DNA from: Candidatus Halobeggiatoa sp. HSG11
GTDB taxonomy: Bacteria > Pseudomonadota > Gammaproteobacteria > Beggiatoales > Beggiatoaceae
Length of the DNA: 33,786 nt
Reading direction: 5' to 3'
Assembly: GCA_030378105.1 (NCBI GenBank)
Contig: JAUCGL010000037.1
Coordinates: 1-33,786 of the forward strand
Made by a program: the position numbers and the translations under genes. This document shows positions 10,005 through 16,926 of this stretch, piece after piece (position 1 is the stretch's first letter; each line of letters starts with the position of its first letter). The notes below the pieces were generated by a model, which saw only the letters and a program-made list of their open reading frames with translations, was not told where the DNA came from and did not search any database.

Positions 10005-11276
10005 ATGAAAACGTTTATACACATTGCCCTTGCATTAATTATTGCAATGGGTATTTCGGGAACTGCTTTTCCGTCTGTTGGTGATAATGACATTGACTTG
10101 CAGCAAATGCGAGTAATTGCATTAGAAAACCAGATAAACATGGAGCGGGAAATAACATCAACACGTAGGGGGCAACTTAGAGCTGATATCAGTACACCAC
10201 TATCAACAACTCCCGGTAACCCAAATTACACTATAGATGTACCTGGGTCCTACACTAGCGGTAACTTTAGTATGACCGTTTGGCGCGAACTGCAAGCAGA
10301 TGGTAATTATTTGTTATTATTAAGGGTAATTCCCACAGAAGATAAGCCAGTGATGGTATGTGGCTCCAGTTTTACTGTTTTCACTGCGGATGAAAATGGG
10401 ATTACTCCATATTCCAATATTAGTCTCAAGGATGATAACGTAATTTCATCTGGTGGTAGTTATTGCTTTGGTGAAGATATAGATGGAGATTCTTTAGGAG
10501 ATGGCACAACTGTTCCGCTTACTTTAATCTTTGGGCAGTGGAGCCATAAAAAACAGTTTGATAATACCAAATCTCTTCTTATTCTTTCTGATGATTTTGA
10601 TGATGGAACATCATTAGAGATTCCGGATATAAATGGTGGCCGTTTTGGTGCTATGCTTGGCGGAGCTGGTGATAGTTGTCCTAATGTTAATACTTCATCT
10701 TCTGGAAATACGCCTGTTAGTAGCGATTGTATGGCAAACCATTTTACTTCTGGTCAATTGCATGTACCTTGTGTGTCTGTGCCAGATACGTCAACTGTTT
10801 ATGATATTAAGTTGAATCAACAAACTGGGTCTTTTACTTTTGATTTAGATATGGACAGTGTTAAGCCTAAAGATATGGGCAGTGTTAAGCCTAAATCAGA
10901 AACACCACCTTTAAACGGGGAAGTTTCTGGCACCGCCTCGTCGACATGCCATATATGGTCGATTCCGCCTCCCATTGGGGTTGAGGAGGTTTCGATTATT
11001 ATCGGCACTTTGACCCCGCTAACAACAGCATGTGATTTATCCGGCACGTTATATAAGGAGAGCGGCTCTGTTATAGGAACTGCCAACATTCCTGCTATTC
11101 CTCCCAGCGGGGTGACCAGATTATCACACCCCAGTTTTGAAGAGTTGTTTGGCGCGTGGTCGTCCGGACGTGCACATTTAACGCTGGAAAGCACATGTGA
11201 TCTTGACGGAATAATGAGGGTGAGACCGCATCAAGGCGGCGGGCTTTCGGTAATACCTCTAGACTGCGGTAACTAA
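10005..11276 (+). CDS. Exported protein of unknown function with GC-rich C-terminal segment
   Basis: AGGAG at 9992-9996 precedes the ATG. Residues 1-24 form a signal peptide (hydrophobic ALALIIAMGISGTAF), followed by a charged helical stretch and a beta-rich domain (about 60-280) with paired Cys. A 24-bp unit is repeated in tandem at 10848-10895 and encodes DMDSVKPK / DMGSVKPK. From the PPLNGEV linker (near residue 303, about 10904) to the end the DNA becomes clearly more GC-rich (roughly 53 percent by hand count against about 40 percent before), and the encoded segment has four Cys (CHIW, ACDL, TCDL, LDCGN). The TAA stop is the first base triplet of a repeated palindrome. I do not recognise the family. 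The composition break suggests that the last 120 residues were acquired separately, in frame. Confidence 0.8.
   Translation: MKTFIHIALALIIAMGISGTAFPSVGDNDIDLQQMRVIALENQINMEREITSTRRGQLRADISTPLSTTPGNPNYTIDVPGSYTSGNFSMTVWRELQADGNYLLLLRVIPTEDKPVMVCGSSFTVFTADENGITPYSNISLKDDNVISSGGSYCFGEDIDGDSLGDGTTVPLTLIFGQWSHKKQFDNTKSLLILSDDFDDGTSLEIPDINGGRFGAMLGGAGDSCPNVNTSSSGNTPVSSDCMANHFTSGQLHVPCVSVPDTSTVYDIKLNQQTGSFTFDLDMDSVKPKDMGSVKPKSETPPLNGEVSGTASSTCHIWSIPPPIGVEEVSIIIGTLTPLTTACDLSGTLYKESGSVIGTANIPAIPPSGVTRLSHPSFEELFGAWSSGRAHLTLESTCDLDGIMRVRPHQGGGLSVIPLDCGN
10848..10895 (+). repeat. Tandem 24-bp duplication inside the exported-protein gene
   Basis: Two copies of a 24-bp unit differ at a single base (GATATGGAC versus GATATGGGC). 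The duplication is in frame and lies just upstream of the composition break at about 10904. Replication slippage is the simplest origin. Confidence 0.85.
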
Positions 11277-11350
11277 CTCGTAAAGTGTATAAGCGGAGCG
11301 TCATACACCAAATCCGTCCATACGGTGCATGACACTATCGTTTATACGAG
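11274..11350. repeat. Family A palindrome, copy 1 (starts at a stop codon)
   Basis: Starts TAACTCGTA and ends TATACGAG. The two arms (GTGTATAAGCG..GTCATACACC and GGTGCATGACACTATCG) form an imperfect palindrome. The TAA is the stop of the exported-protein gene. Related copies start at 11684, 30041 and 33459, and a half copy lies at 11779. Confidence 0.75.
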
Positions 11351-11379
11351 CTACGAACTTAAGAATATGATTGTAACAA

Positions 11380-11421
11380 ATGAAATTTTTTGAATGGGAT
11401 AACGAAAAAAATAATGATTAA
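11380..11421 (+). pseudogene. Remnant of a BrnT-type toxin gene (13 codons)
   Basis: ATG AAA TTT TTT GAA TGG GAT AAC GAA AAA AAT AAT GAT TAA encodes MKFFEWDNEKNND, which matches the characteristic N-terminus of BrnT-family toxins (MKFFEWDxxKN). The frame then stops inside the start of the downstream antitoxin gene, so about 80 codons of toxin are missing. Coding by chance cannot be excluded for such a short piece, but the position directly upstream of the matching antitoxin class supports it. Confidence 0.5.
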
Positions 11422-11686
11422 AGAAAATTACAATTTGGATATAGAAGAGCAAGAGATTCTTGATTCTTTCAATTGTGGAGAATGGATATCAAAAAAGGAA
11501 GACTTAGATAAATATAAAAAAGCTGCAAAACAAACATTCAAAAAAACGCACAGTGTTAATTTTTGCTTAAGTGAAAAAGATTTTAAAAATATACAAATAA
11601 GAGCTATAGAAGAAGGAATATCTTATCAAGAATTCTTATCTAGTATCGTTCATAAATATTTATCTGATCAGTTGAAAAAAGCTTAA
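11414..11686 (+). CDS. Ribbon-helix-helix (CopG-like) antitoxin, orphan
   Basis: A 90-residue protein from the ATG at 11414; a TTG at 11390 is possible but unlikely. The N-terminal half has the EEQEILDSFNCGEW motif, and the C-terminal half the INFRLSEKDLxxIQxRAxEEGIxYQxxLSSIxHKY pattern of CopG-type antitoxins, here VNFCLSEKDFKNIQIRAIEEGISYQ and onward. Such antitoxins bind their own promoter and a BrnT-like toxin that is normally encoded just upstream. Only the first codons of that toxin remain here, so this antitoxin is orphaned. It may act alone as a repressor or as an anti-addiction factor, which is inference. Its TAA stop is again the start of a family A repeat. Confidence 0.8.
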   Translation: MIKENYNLDIEEQEILDSFNCGEWISKKEDLDKYKKAAKQTFKKTHSVNFCLSEKDFKNIQIRAIEEGISYQEFLSSIVHKYLSDQLKKA

Positions 11687-11740
11687 CTCATAGGTGTATA
11701 GAAGCATCATACACCAAATCCGTCTATGTGGTACTAACTC
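11684..11740. repeat. Family A palindrome, degenerate copy
   Basis: TAACTCATAGGTGTATAGAAGC followed by ATCATACACCAAATCCGTC matches the left arm and loop of copy 11274-11350; the right arm is lost. It supplies the antitoxin stop codon. Confidence 0.65.
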
Positions 11741-11778
11741 GCAAGTTGTGTATACTTGATAAATAAACTGTAATTTGG

Positions 11779-11808
11779 TAGGGTGCATAAGCGATAGTGT
11801 CATGCACC
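11779..11808. repeat. Family A half copy (hairpin)
   Basis: TAGGGTGCATAAGCGATAGT and GTCATGCACC form a short hairpin with GGTGCAT / ATGCACC arms, like the arms at 30073-30103. Confidence 0.6.
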
Positions 11809-11858
11809 TTATCTCTAACTTAATCTTATACTTATATTACTTTTGTCAGGCTGTCAGG

Positions 11859-11957
11859 GTGATTCACATTCAATCCTTTCAGGATTTGAACAACCCCAAT
11901 GGGGTTAAACTTGAATAGCCATAGGTACTTTAAAAATCAAAAACCGAGAAATTTTAA
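11859..11957 (+). repeat. Family D repeat, copy 1
   Basis: A block with GATTCACATTCAA, AACCCCAATGGGGTT, GAATAGCCATAGG, GTACTTTAAAAATCAAAAA and GAAATTTTAA in order. The reverse complement of 13163-13285 shows the same blocks in the same order. The two copies flank the cytochrome b gene in inverted orientation. Confidence 0.7.
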
Positions 11958-11962
11958 ATTGG

Positions 11963-13072
11963 TTATTCTGGCAAATACATAGCAGCATCCTCAAAAGTGC
12001 CTTGCTTTGCATCTTGATGACAAGCCGGGCAATTACCTTTAACATTAACTTCAGGATGTTGCCAAATTTCAGAAGCTATATCTTGATGTTTAACTACCCA
12101 ATAATCTATTTTGGTTATTTGTAATGGCGATTGTTCAGTCGGAATAGAACGGTTATTTTTCCATGCTACTTCAGTCAAAGTATTTTCTGCTGAGTTTTCA
12201 GTTGCAAAGGTTTGTAATTCAGCTATCACATCTGGCTCTAAATATAAATCTTCCTCAAAATGATTAGCCTGTTCTGCTAACATTCGTTGCCAAGACCGGG
12301 CTGGTAATAAACTCGGATGGTAAGCAAGATGACATTCCCCACAAGCTTCTTGCCATGTAGCATTATTTGGTAGTTCAGGCCCAACAAATGGCCGATAATT
12401 TTTTACCAATAAATAGCCATTGAAATAACTAACAATTCCAACAATAGTTAAACAAACAAGAAAGATTGCTATCAAGCTATGTTTTGGAACATTTATTGAT
12501 TGAGTTGTTGCTGGCTTAAAACCAGTAAACATTGATTTAATTAAATTTTCATTATGTAACCAACTTTCTACTAACACTCCCAATATATGTATTCCAATAA
12601 CAGCTAACATAAACCAAGCTATAATATTATGCCACCAATGAAAGCTGTCTCCCAATTCAAAACTTATCATACCAGCCAGAGGTCCATGCCGTTCTTCACC
12701 GCCTAACGTCAATAAACCTGTGACTGAAACAATTATTCCTAAACTTAAAATAACAAATACTGCCCAACTGCCAGCCGGGTTATGTCCCAAATAATGCTGA
12801 CGTTGTTTGGTAAATAGAGTTCTTAGGTAATTCACAATTTTTAAGTAAGGAAAATTTGCAAATTTAGCATATTTACTACCTATCAGTCCCCAAATAAGTC
12901 GAAATATTAATAAACTGAAGAACAAATAGCCAGCAAAAACATGTATATCCAAATAACGGTCATCGCCTTGACTGAGCCAAGCTATGATGAAAGCTAATAC
13001 TAATAACCAATGAAATATACGGATTGGTAAATCCCAAACTCGAACTGGGTGTTTTGAGTAAATGATTGGCAT
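11963..13072 (-). CDS. Cytochrome b561-type membrane protein fused to a diheme cytochrome c (DHC) domain
   Basis: Residues 1-190 are a four-helix Ni/Fe-hydrogenase-type b-cytochrome, with VWDLPIRIFHWLLV at the first helix, DIHVFAGY, SFHWWHNIIAW and VIGIHILGV as haem-ligand regions. A fifth helix (about 200-220) leads into a periplasmic DHC domain with two haem c sites, CGECH (244-248) and CPACH (348-352). The family normally moves quinol electrons to periplasmic carriers. DHC donates electrons to the SHP oxygen-binding cytochrome, so this protein is probably the membrane entry point for the two genes upstream. The DHC half is clearly homologous to the separate DHC protein at 13445-14095 (both contain LLPARSWQ), so the operon carries two DHC domains. 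The ATG at 13072 is used. A 252-bp MITE separates it from the upstream gene. Confidence 0.9.
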   Translation of the reverse strand: MPIIYSKHPVRVWDLPIRIFHWLLVLAFIIAWLSQGDDRYLDIHVFAGYLFFSLLIFRLIWGLIGSKYAKFANFPYLKIVNYLRTLFTKQRQHYLGHNPAGSWAVFVILSLGIIVSVTGLLTLGGEERHGPLAGMISFELGDSFHWWHNIIAWFMLAVIGIHILGVLVESWLHNENLIKSMFTGFKPATTQSINVPKHSLIAIFLVCLTIVGIVSYFNGYLLVKNYRPFVGPELPNNATWQEACGECHLAYHPSLLPARSWQRMLAEQANHFEEDLYLEPDVIAELQTFATENSAENTLTEVAWKNNRSIPTEQSPLQITKIDYWVVKHQDIASEIWQHPEVNVKGNCPACHQDAKQGTFEDAAMYLPE

Positions 13073-13132
13073 AATATTTTTTCAGATTTTAAGTTAGGAA
13101 TTGTGCATATTAATTAATATCAATAATTAGAC

Positions 13133-13384
13133 TAGCCTGTCGAAAAACAGCTTTTATTCTGTCTTAAAATTTCCCATTTTTGATTTTTTAAAGTACCATA
13201 GGTTTCTATGGCTATTCATGTTTCACCCCTTCGGGGTTAACAATTGATTCATAAACCATGAAAGAGTTGAATGTGAATAGCCACTGATGAAATTGGTGGA
13301 ATATATTAAATCCTACCATAACTTTCAATTTTCAATTGTTTGGGATACAAAAATTAGTCAAAATAGTTGTTTTTCGACAGGCTA
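13133..13384. mobile_element. 252-bp MITE with 20-bp terminal inverted repeats and 9-bp target duplication
   Basis: The left end TAGCCTGTCGAAAAACAGCT (13133-13152) and the right end (13365-13384) are inverted repeats matching at 19 of 20 positions. TAATTAGAC occurs directly on both sides (13124-13132 and 13385-13393), a perfect 9-bp target duplication. There is no coding capacity. The interior contains a family D block (13163-13285). A 9-bp duplication fits mobilisation by an IS4- or IS1-type transposase, but the ends differ from the IS element at 30238-31769. Confidence 0.85.
13163..13285 (-). repeat. Family D repeat, copy 2 (inside the MITE)
   Basis: Reverse-complement counterpart of 11859-11957, with small insertions around the CCCCTTCGGGG hairpin. 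It occupies about half of the MITE. Confidence 0.7.
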
Positions 13385-13390
13385 TAATTA

Positions 13391-13423
13391 GACCTGACAG
13401 GTTTTGGAAACCCATCAAGTCTG
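13391..13423. repeat. Family C hairpin, copy 2
   Basis: GACCTGACAGGTTTTGGAAA followed by CCCATCAAGTCTG, matching 861-892. It abuts the right target duplication of the MITE, so the MITE inserted next to or into this repeat. Confidence 0.6.
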
Positions 13424-13444
13424 CTTCAATATTTTGGAATTTTA

Positions 13445-14095
13445 TCAATCATTTCCAACTATATCTTTATACAATTTTTTAGCATCATTTTTAATGCTAC
13501 CCAAAAAACCTGATGAATGCTCATATTCTTCCCAATTGCCATAGCCGGGAACTACAATATCATTCTCTGAATAGCTACCAGTAACAGCGTTAGTATGACA
13601 TTTATCACAGTAACTTAAGGATTTCACCTCTGGATTTTCAGCTACCATTTTGGGTGTCAAATCATCATGCTTTTTCACTATATACGGTATTTCTATTATA
13701 CGCAATGGAGTTACATCTTTTGCTAAAGAACGCATTATTTTAACTGAGCGTTTATGTTTGGAAAATTCAGCAGCGTTTTTAATCATATAAGCTGTCAAAG
13801 CTTTCTGTTCTTCGGCTTCTAATTCTGCATTTTCACCAAAATGATCAGCAAGATTTATCATTAATTTTTGCCAAGAACGAGCTGGTAACAATCCCGGTTG
13901 GTAGGCGAAATGACATGCACTGCATTCTTCTGTATAAAGTAGATTATTGACTGGAACAACTCCGGGCTTTTTGGAGCTACTTGAATCATCATCCACTTTC
14001 TTCGTTTGGGTAATTTTTTTACGACTACTTGAGTCGTCATCGTCTGCTAACACAGCATAGCTAGATAACATCAATAATATTAAGATAAATTTCAT
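13445..14095 (-). CDS. Diheme cytochrome c (DHC family)
   Basis: The ATG at 14095, preceded by GGAG, starts one base after the upstream gene's stop. It gives a signal peptide (MKFILILLMLSSYAVLA) and a 216-residue periplasmic protein; a longer reading from 14161 would begin inside the upstream gene and bury the signal peptide. An acidic Ser/Asp/Lys-rich linker (18-45) leads to haem site CSACH (58-62), then LLPARSWQ, and the second haem site CDKCH. In purple bacteria DHC is the electron donor of SHP. It is homologous to the C-terminal half of the cytochrome b fusion downstream, but carries a C-terminal extension of about 40 residues. Confidence 0.9.
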   Translation of the reverse strand: MKFILILLMLSSYAVLADDDDSSSRKKITQTKKVDDDSSSSKKPGVVPVNNLLYTEECSACHFAYQPGLLPARSWQKLMINLADHFGENAELEAEEQKALTAYMIKNAAEFSKHKRSVKIMRSLAKDVTPLRIIEIPYIVKKHDDLTPKMVAENPEVKSLSYCDKCHTNAVTGSYSENDIVVPGYGNWEEYEHSSGFLGSIKNDAKKLYKDIVGND

Positions 14096-14096
14096 G

Positions 14097-14498
14097 TTAT
14101 TCTCCGTTAAAATTTTGGATAAAAAGTAAAATATTGCCTTTTTCTTGAGCGTTACATTCACGTCCTAAAGTCCATTTACAATTACGCTTGAACCATTTAC
14201 GAATTTTCTTTAGCTTGGTCAAGCGTTCTGGATTAGTATTTGGAGCCAATGGTTTGATAACTTTACCAGTTTTAGCATGTTTGCCTTCATTGCGTAAATC
14301 TGCGGTATGGCAAGTGGAACATTGACGAATTTTCCCAGTTTTAGCATCGGTAAATTCTTGAGTCCATAATGCTTTTCCAGCTTCCACATCAAAAGTTTCC
14401 ACTCCTTCAGAACGATATTCTGCCAGTAGTTCATCAACTGGAGTAGCATATAATGATGTTGATAATAATAATAAAATAACAGTTAATTTGATTTGCAT
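14097..14498 (-). CDS. SHP-type oxygen-binding cytochrome c (DUF1924)
   Basis: A 133-residue exported monohaem cytochrome: signal peptide 1-18, haem site CSTCH (60-64), then the family block GKHAKTGKVIKPLAPNTNPE, KWFKRNCKWTLGREC and EKGNILLFIQNF. This is the signature of SHP (sphaeroides heme protein), a cytochrome with an exchangeable haem ligand that binds O2 and NO-like ligands and takes electrons from DHC. AAGGA lies 7 bases before the ATG. It is the first gene of the leftward SHP-DHC-cytochrome b unit. The physiological role of SHP is still open; oxygen or NO handling and disposal of excess electrons have been suggested. Confidence 0.92.
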   Translation of the reverse strand: MQIKLTVILLLLSTSLYATPVDELLAEYRSEGVETFDVEAGKALWTQEFTDAKTGKIRQCSTCHTADLRNEGKHAKTGKVIKPLAPNTNPERLTKLKKIRKWFKRNCKWTLGRECNAQEKGNILLFIQNFNGE

Positions 14499-14526
14499 AG
14501 TTTAATCCTTAAAATTTAAGTACAGT

Positions 14527-14562
14527 ACTATAATAACAAATGAATCTTAACTGAATCTTAAG
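14527..14562 (-). promoter_or_regulatory. Promoter with PmrA/QseB-like direct repeat before the SHP operon
   Basis: On the minus strand CTTAAG-ATTCA-GTTAAG-ATTCA (14562-14541) is a direct repeat with 11-base period, close to the (C/T)TTAA(G/T)-N5-(C/T)TTAA(G/T) box of PmrA/QseB-class response regulators. A -10-like TATAGT (14532-14527) lies at the distance where the second half-site would overlay the -35, the usual arrangement for activation by this class. The regulator itself is not in the window. Confidence 0.5.
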
Positions 14563-14766
14563 ATTAAATTTAAAAAATGCGATTACTACCAATTTCTCGT
14601 TTCCAATGTCTTAAGTTGGGAATGCAGTTGGGATGCTCGGTGTCTCACAACGAAATTAGAGAAAAGGTTGAGGGTTTGAACAAGCTGGATAGGAGTCACT
14701 GCTATTTGCATTAAGGGTAACCATAAAGGATTACTTTTACAAAACACAATATATTTCAATATCGTA

Positions 14767-14790
14767 GGGGCGAACCTATGTGTTCGCCCT
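14767..14790. repeat. Short palindrome AGGGGCGAAC/GTTCGCCCT
   Basis: A hairpin with a seven-base loop in the spacer upstream of the SHP operon. The rest of 14563-14830 holds no gene that I can support; near 14598-14635 it contains a degenerate TTCCCAAC-type palindrome related to 22273-22383. Confidence 0.55.
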
Positions 14791-14830
14791 GCTTAAAGCA
14801 AATGGCAGTGAGAGGCCGGTTTTCACTCAT

Positions 14831-14959
14831 GTGATTGGTATTGATGGTTCAAAAATTTTATTACCGGATAATATTGAAAACTGTATTATAACATTTCCCG
14901 ATTGGATAGACCACAGTTATATTAAGCAAGAATCTGATATTTTTATAGATTTTAATTAA
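14831..14959 (+). pseudogene. Gene remnant, 42 codons (DGSKILLPDNIENC..)
   Basis: An open frame VIGIDGSKILLPDNIENCI and onward to DIFIDFN ends at TAA 14957-14959 and has no start or RBS. Its 3' part is repeated in degraded form at 26222-26310, where the frame is broken. It looks like the 3' end of a protein family spread in this genome. The family is not recognised. Confidence 0.4.
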
Positions 14960-14988
14960 TAATTAAGAATTGCTATAACTCCATATTT

Positions 14989-16083
14989 TTACCGTTGGCC
15001 ATTGCTCCACCAGATTCGACAAGCTCCTTCATCAGAGACCATGCAAGGGCCTATCGGTTCCCGAGGTGTGCATTTGCCATATAACTTACATTCATTTGGA
15101 TAAATTTTACCCAAAACCACCTTAGCACAACCACAACCGGCCGGCATTTTGCCCAATCTTTTACGCTCAGGGTCTGCATAGGAAGGCAAACAAACTCTTG
15201 CATCATGATTCGCATAAGTTTTTTTAAGAGCAAAACCAGATTTTGGAATAATTCCCACTCCTCGCCAATTAGCATCTACTATATCTGTTACTTGAGCCAA
15301 ATGCTGTTTTCCAGTTGCATTGCCACCATGAGTCACAACTTCAGGATAACAATTGTCAAGAAAGCATTTATTGTCCTGCAATTGCCGCAAAGTTGAATAA
15401 AATGCTGCTAATAAACTTTCTGGAGAAAATCCGGCCACTGCCGCCGGAATATGATGTTTTGCTGGCACAAATTCCCATTCTTCAGGACCCATAACAGTGG
15501 AAACATGTCCCGGAGCAATCAAAGTATCAAAACCCGGTTCGCCTGAATCAAGTAACATTGCCACTGCTGGCCAAGTCAAACGCCCTGACATTAATACCAA
15601 TAAATTATCTGGTACACCTTGCACCAACATTGAAATCACTGGCAATATAGTTGTTTCAAACCCGGCTGCAAAAAATACTACTGGTTTATCAATCTGTTCT
15701 GCAATTTCAACTGCTTCCATAGGTGATGCAATAGGTCGTATATCGGCTCCAGCAGACCGTGCCTGTTCCAAAGACCGAATTTCATTTTTAGGCAAATTAA
15801 CTGGAACTCGTAACATATCTCCAAATGCAACCAAAGTTATTGTTTCATTCAAAGCTAATTGAATTGCTTCATAAATATCTTCTTCTGGACAGACACAAAC
15901 TGGGCAACCCGGCCCGGGAATTAAACTGATAGCTTCAGGTAATATGCTACGTAATCCGGCTTGGGAAATACTGCGTTCGTGACCACCACAGACATTCATT
16001 ATTTTGACTGGTTTGGTTAATTTCAAAGTTTGAATCTGTTGTAACCAAAATTTTGCATCATGCGACGTGAAGTTGGGTTTCAT
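14989..16083 (-). CDS. hypD: Hydrogenase maturation protein HypD
   Basis: HypD holds a [4Fe-4S] cluster and, with HypC, assembles the Fe(CN)2CO unit of [NiFe]-hydrogenase in the cytoplasm. The 364 residues contain CGGHE (32-36), GPGCPVCVCP (about 57-66), PGHVSTVMG and the C-terminal Cys-rich part AGCGCAKV..NECKLYGKCTPREPIGPCMVSDEGAC. The length is normal. The ATG at 16083 lies inside the end of hypB (26-base overlap), with AGGAAAT upstream, so the two are translationally linked. No hypC lies between or beside them, although hypC normally precedes hypD. Confidence 0.96.
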   Translation of the reverse strand: MKPNFTSHDAKFWLQQIQTLKLTKPVKIMNVCGGHERSISQAGLRSILPEAISLIPGPGCPVCVCPEEDIYEAIQLALNETITLVAFGDMLRVPVNLPKNEIRSLEQARSAGADIRPIASPMEAVEIAEQIDKPVVFFAAGFETTILPVISMLVQGVPDNLLVLMSGRLTWPAVAMLLDSGEPGFDTLIAPGHVSTVMGPEEWEFVPAKHHIPAAVAGFSPESLLAAFYSTLRQLQDNKCFLDNCYPEVVTHGGNATGKQHLAQVTDIVDANWRGVGIIPKSGFALKKTYANHDARVCLPSYADPERKRLGKMPAGCGCAKVVLGKIYPNECKLYGKCTPREPIGPCMVSDEGACRIWWSNGQR

Positions 16084-16777
16084 TTTGTTTAATTTCCTGT
16101 TGTAACCAGTTAAACCAAGTTTCCATCCTTAGTTGCTTCCGAGCTGAAATTTGTAACATAGGAATGTCTTTAGCGAGTGCTTGTAAGTTTTTTTCGGCAT
16201 TTTTTGGCTCAAAATCATCTAACACTGGCAGCAAATCAGTTTTGGTCAATAATACCAAGTCTGAAGCCCGAAACATAACTGGATATTTAGACGGTTTATC
16301 ATCACCTTCAGTGACAGAAAGCAAGGTGACATTACGATGTTGACCCAAATCAAAACTAGCTGGACAGACTAAATTTCCAACATTTTCAATAAATAACACA
16401 TCTATATTTGCTAATTTTATCTGATGGAGAGCATGGTGAATCATTTTCGCATCTAAATGACAAGCTGTGCCAGTGGCTATTTGAATAGCATCAACACCTT
16501 TGGCTCGAATCCGTTCAGCATCATTTTCAGTTTCTAAATCACCTTCAATAACAGCAATTGACAGCTCTGGATGCAAAGCTTCAATGGTTGCTTCCAACAA
16601 TGCGGTCTTACCTGAACCGGGTGAGGACATAAGGTTAATACATAAAGTTTTATGTCGGTCAAAATGGTCTCGGTTATGAGTTGCTTGATGATTGTTTTCG
16701 GTCAGTAAATTTTTTAATACTGTTACTGTACCCGGTTCATTTATTGATGTTATATTGCATCCGCAAGTGTCACACAT
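16058..16777 (-). CDS. hypB: Hydrogenase/urease nickel incorporation GTPase HypB
   Basis: HypB delivers nickel to the [NiFe]-hydrogenase large subunit with HypA. The N-terminal CDTCGCN (2-8) is the high-affinity nickel motif. The G1 loop SSPGSGKTA is at 51-59, ACHLD carries the second metal site, ENVGNLVCP is the switch region and LLTKTDLL is the G4 guanine-recognition motif. At 239 residues it is a normal length without a long His-rich linker, though TENNHQATHNRDHFDRH is moderately His-rich. It is the first gene of a leftward two-gene unit with hypD. No hydrogenase structural genes are in the window. Confidence 0.96.
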   Translation of the reverse strand: MCDTCGCNITSINEPGTVTVLKNLLTENNHQATHNRDHFDRHKTLCINLMSSPGSGKTALLEATIEALHPELSIAVIEGDLETENDAERIRAKGVDAIQIATGTACHLDAKMIHHALHQIKLANIDVLFIENVGNLVCPASFDLGQHRNVTLLSVTEGDDKPSKYPVMFRASDLVLLTKTDLLPVLDDFEPKNAEKNLQALAKDIPMLQISARKQLRMETWFNWLQQEIKQNETQLHVA

Positions 16778-16889
16778 GATATACCCTGTTATTTGTTTTG
16801 AATATTTTTAAATGATGTTAAGTTTAATTAACGTGAAGCGTATCACCACAGTATAAACAAGTCAATATAGTAGCTATGAAACAGGCACA

Positions 16890-16922
16890 AAAAAAGCCCC
16901 AAGTCAATATGACAAGGGGCTT
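16890..16922 (-). terminator. Rho-independent terminator for leftward transcription
   Basis: On the minus strand a GCCCC/GGGGC stem (16896-16900 with 16916-16920) is followed by GCTTTTTTTGTG. It lies directly after the CRISPR array in the leftward direction and before the hypB promoter region, so it probably ends the pre-crRNA transcript. Confidence 0.75.
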
Positions 16923-16926
16923 AATT

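Noticed and set aside
10817-11304. Leftward ORFs opposite the GC-rich tail of the exported protein
   Set aside because: Longer open frames are expected opposite GC-rich DNA. The rightward frame continues from a good start with RBS and signal peptide, so I kept that one.
11274-11740. Integron cassette array with attC sites
   Set aside because: The antitoxin gene is bounded by family A palindromes like a cassette, but canonical RYYYAAC/GTTRRRY core sites are not convincing, there is no integrase, and the same palindrome occurs at 30041 without a gene.
16778-16890. FNR-type site upstream of hypB
   Set aside because: TTGACTTGTTTATA was considered, but it lacks the ATCAA half-site, so there is no support for oxygen regulation from sequence.
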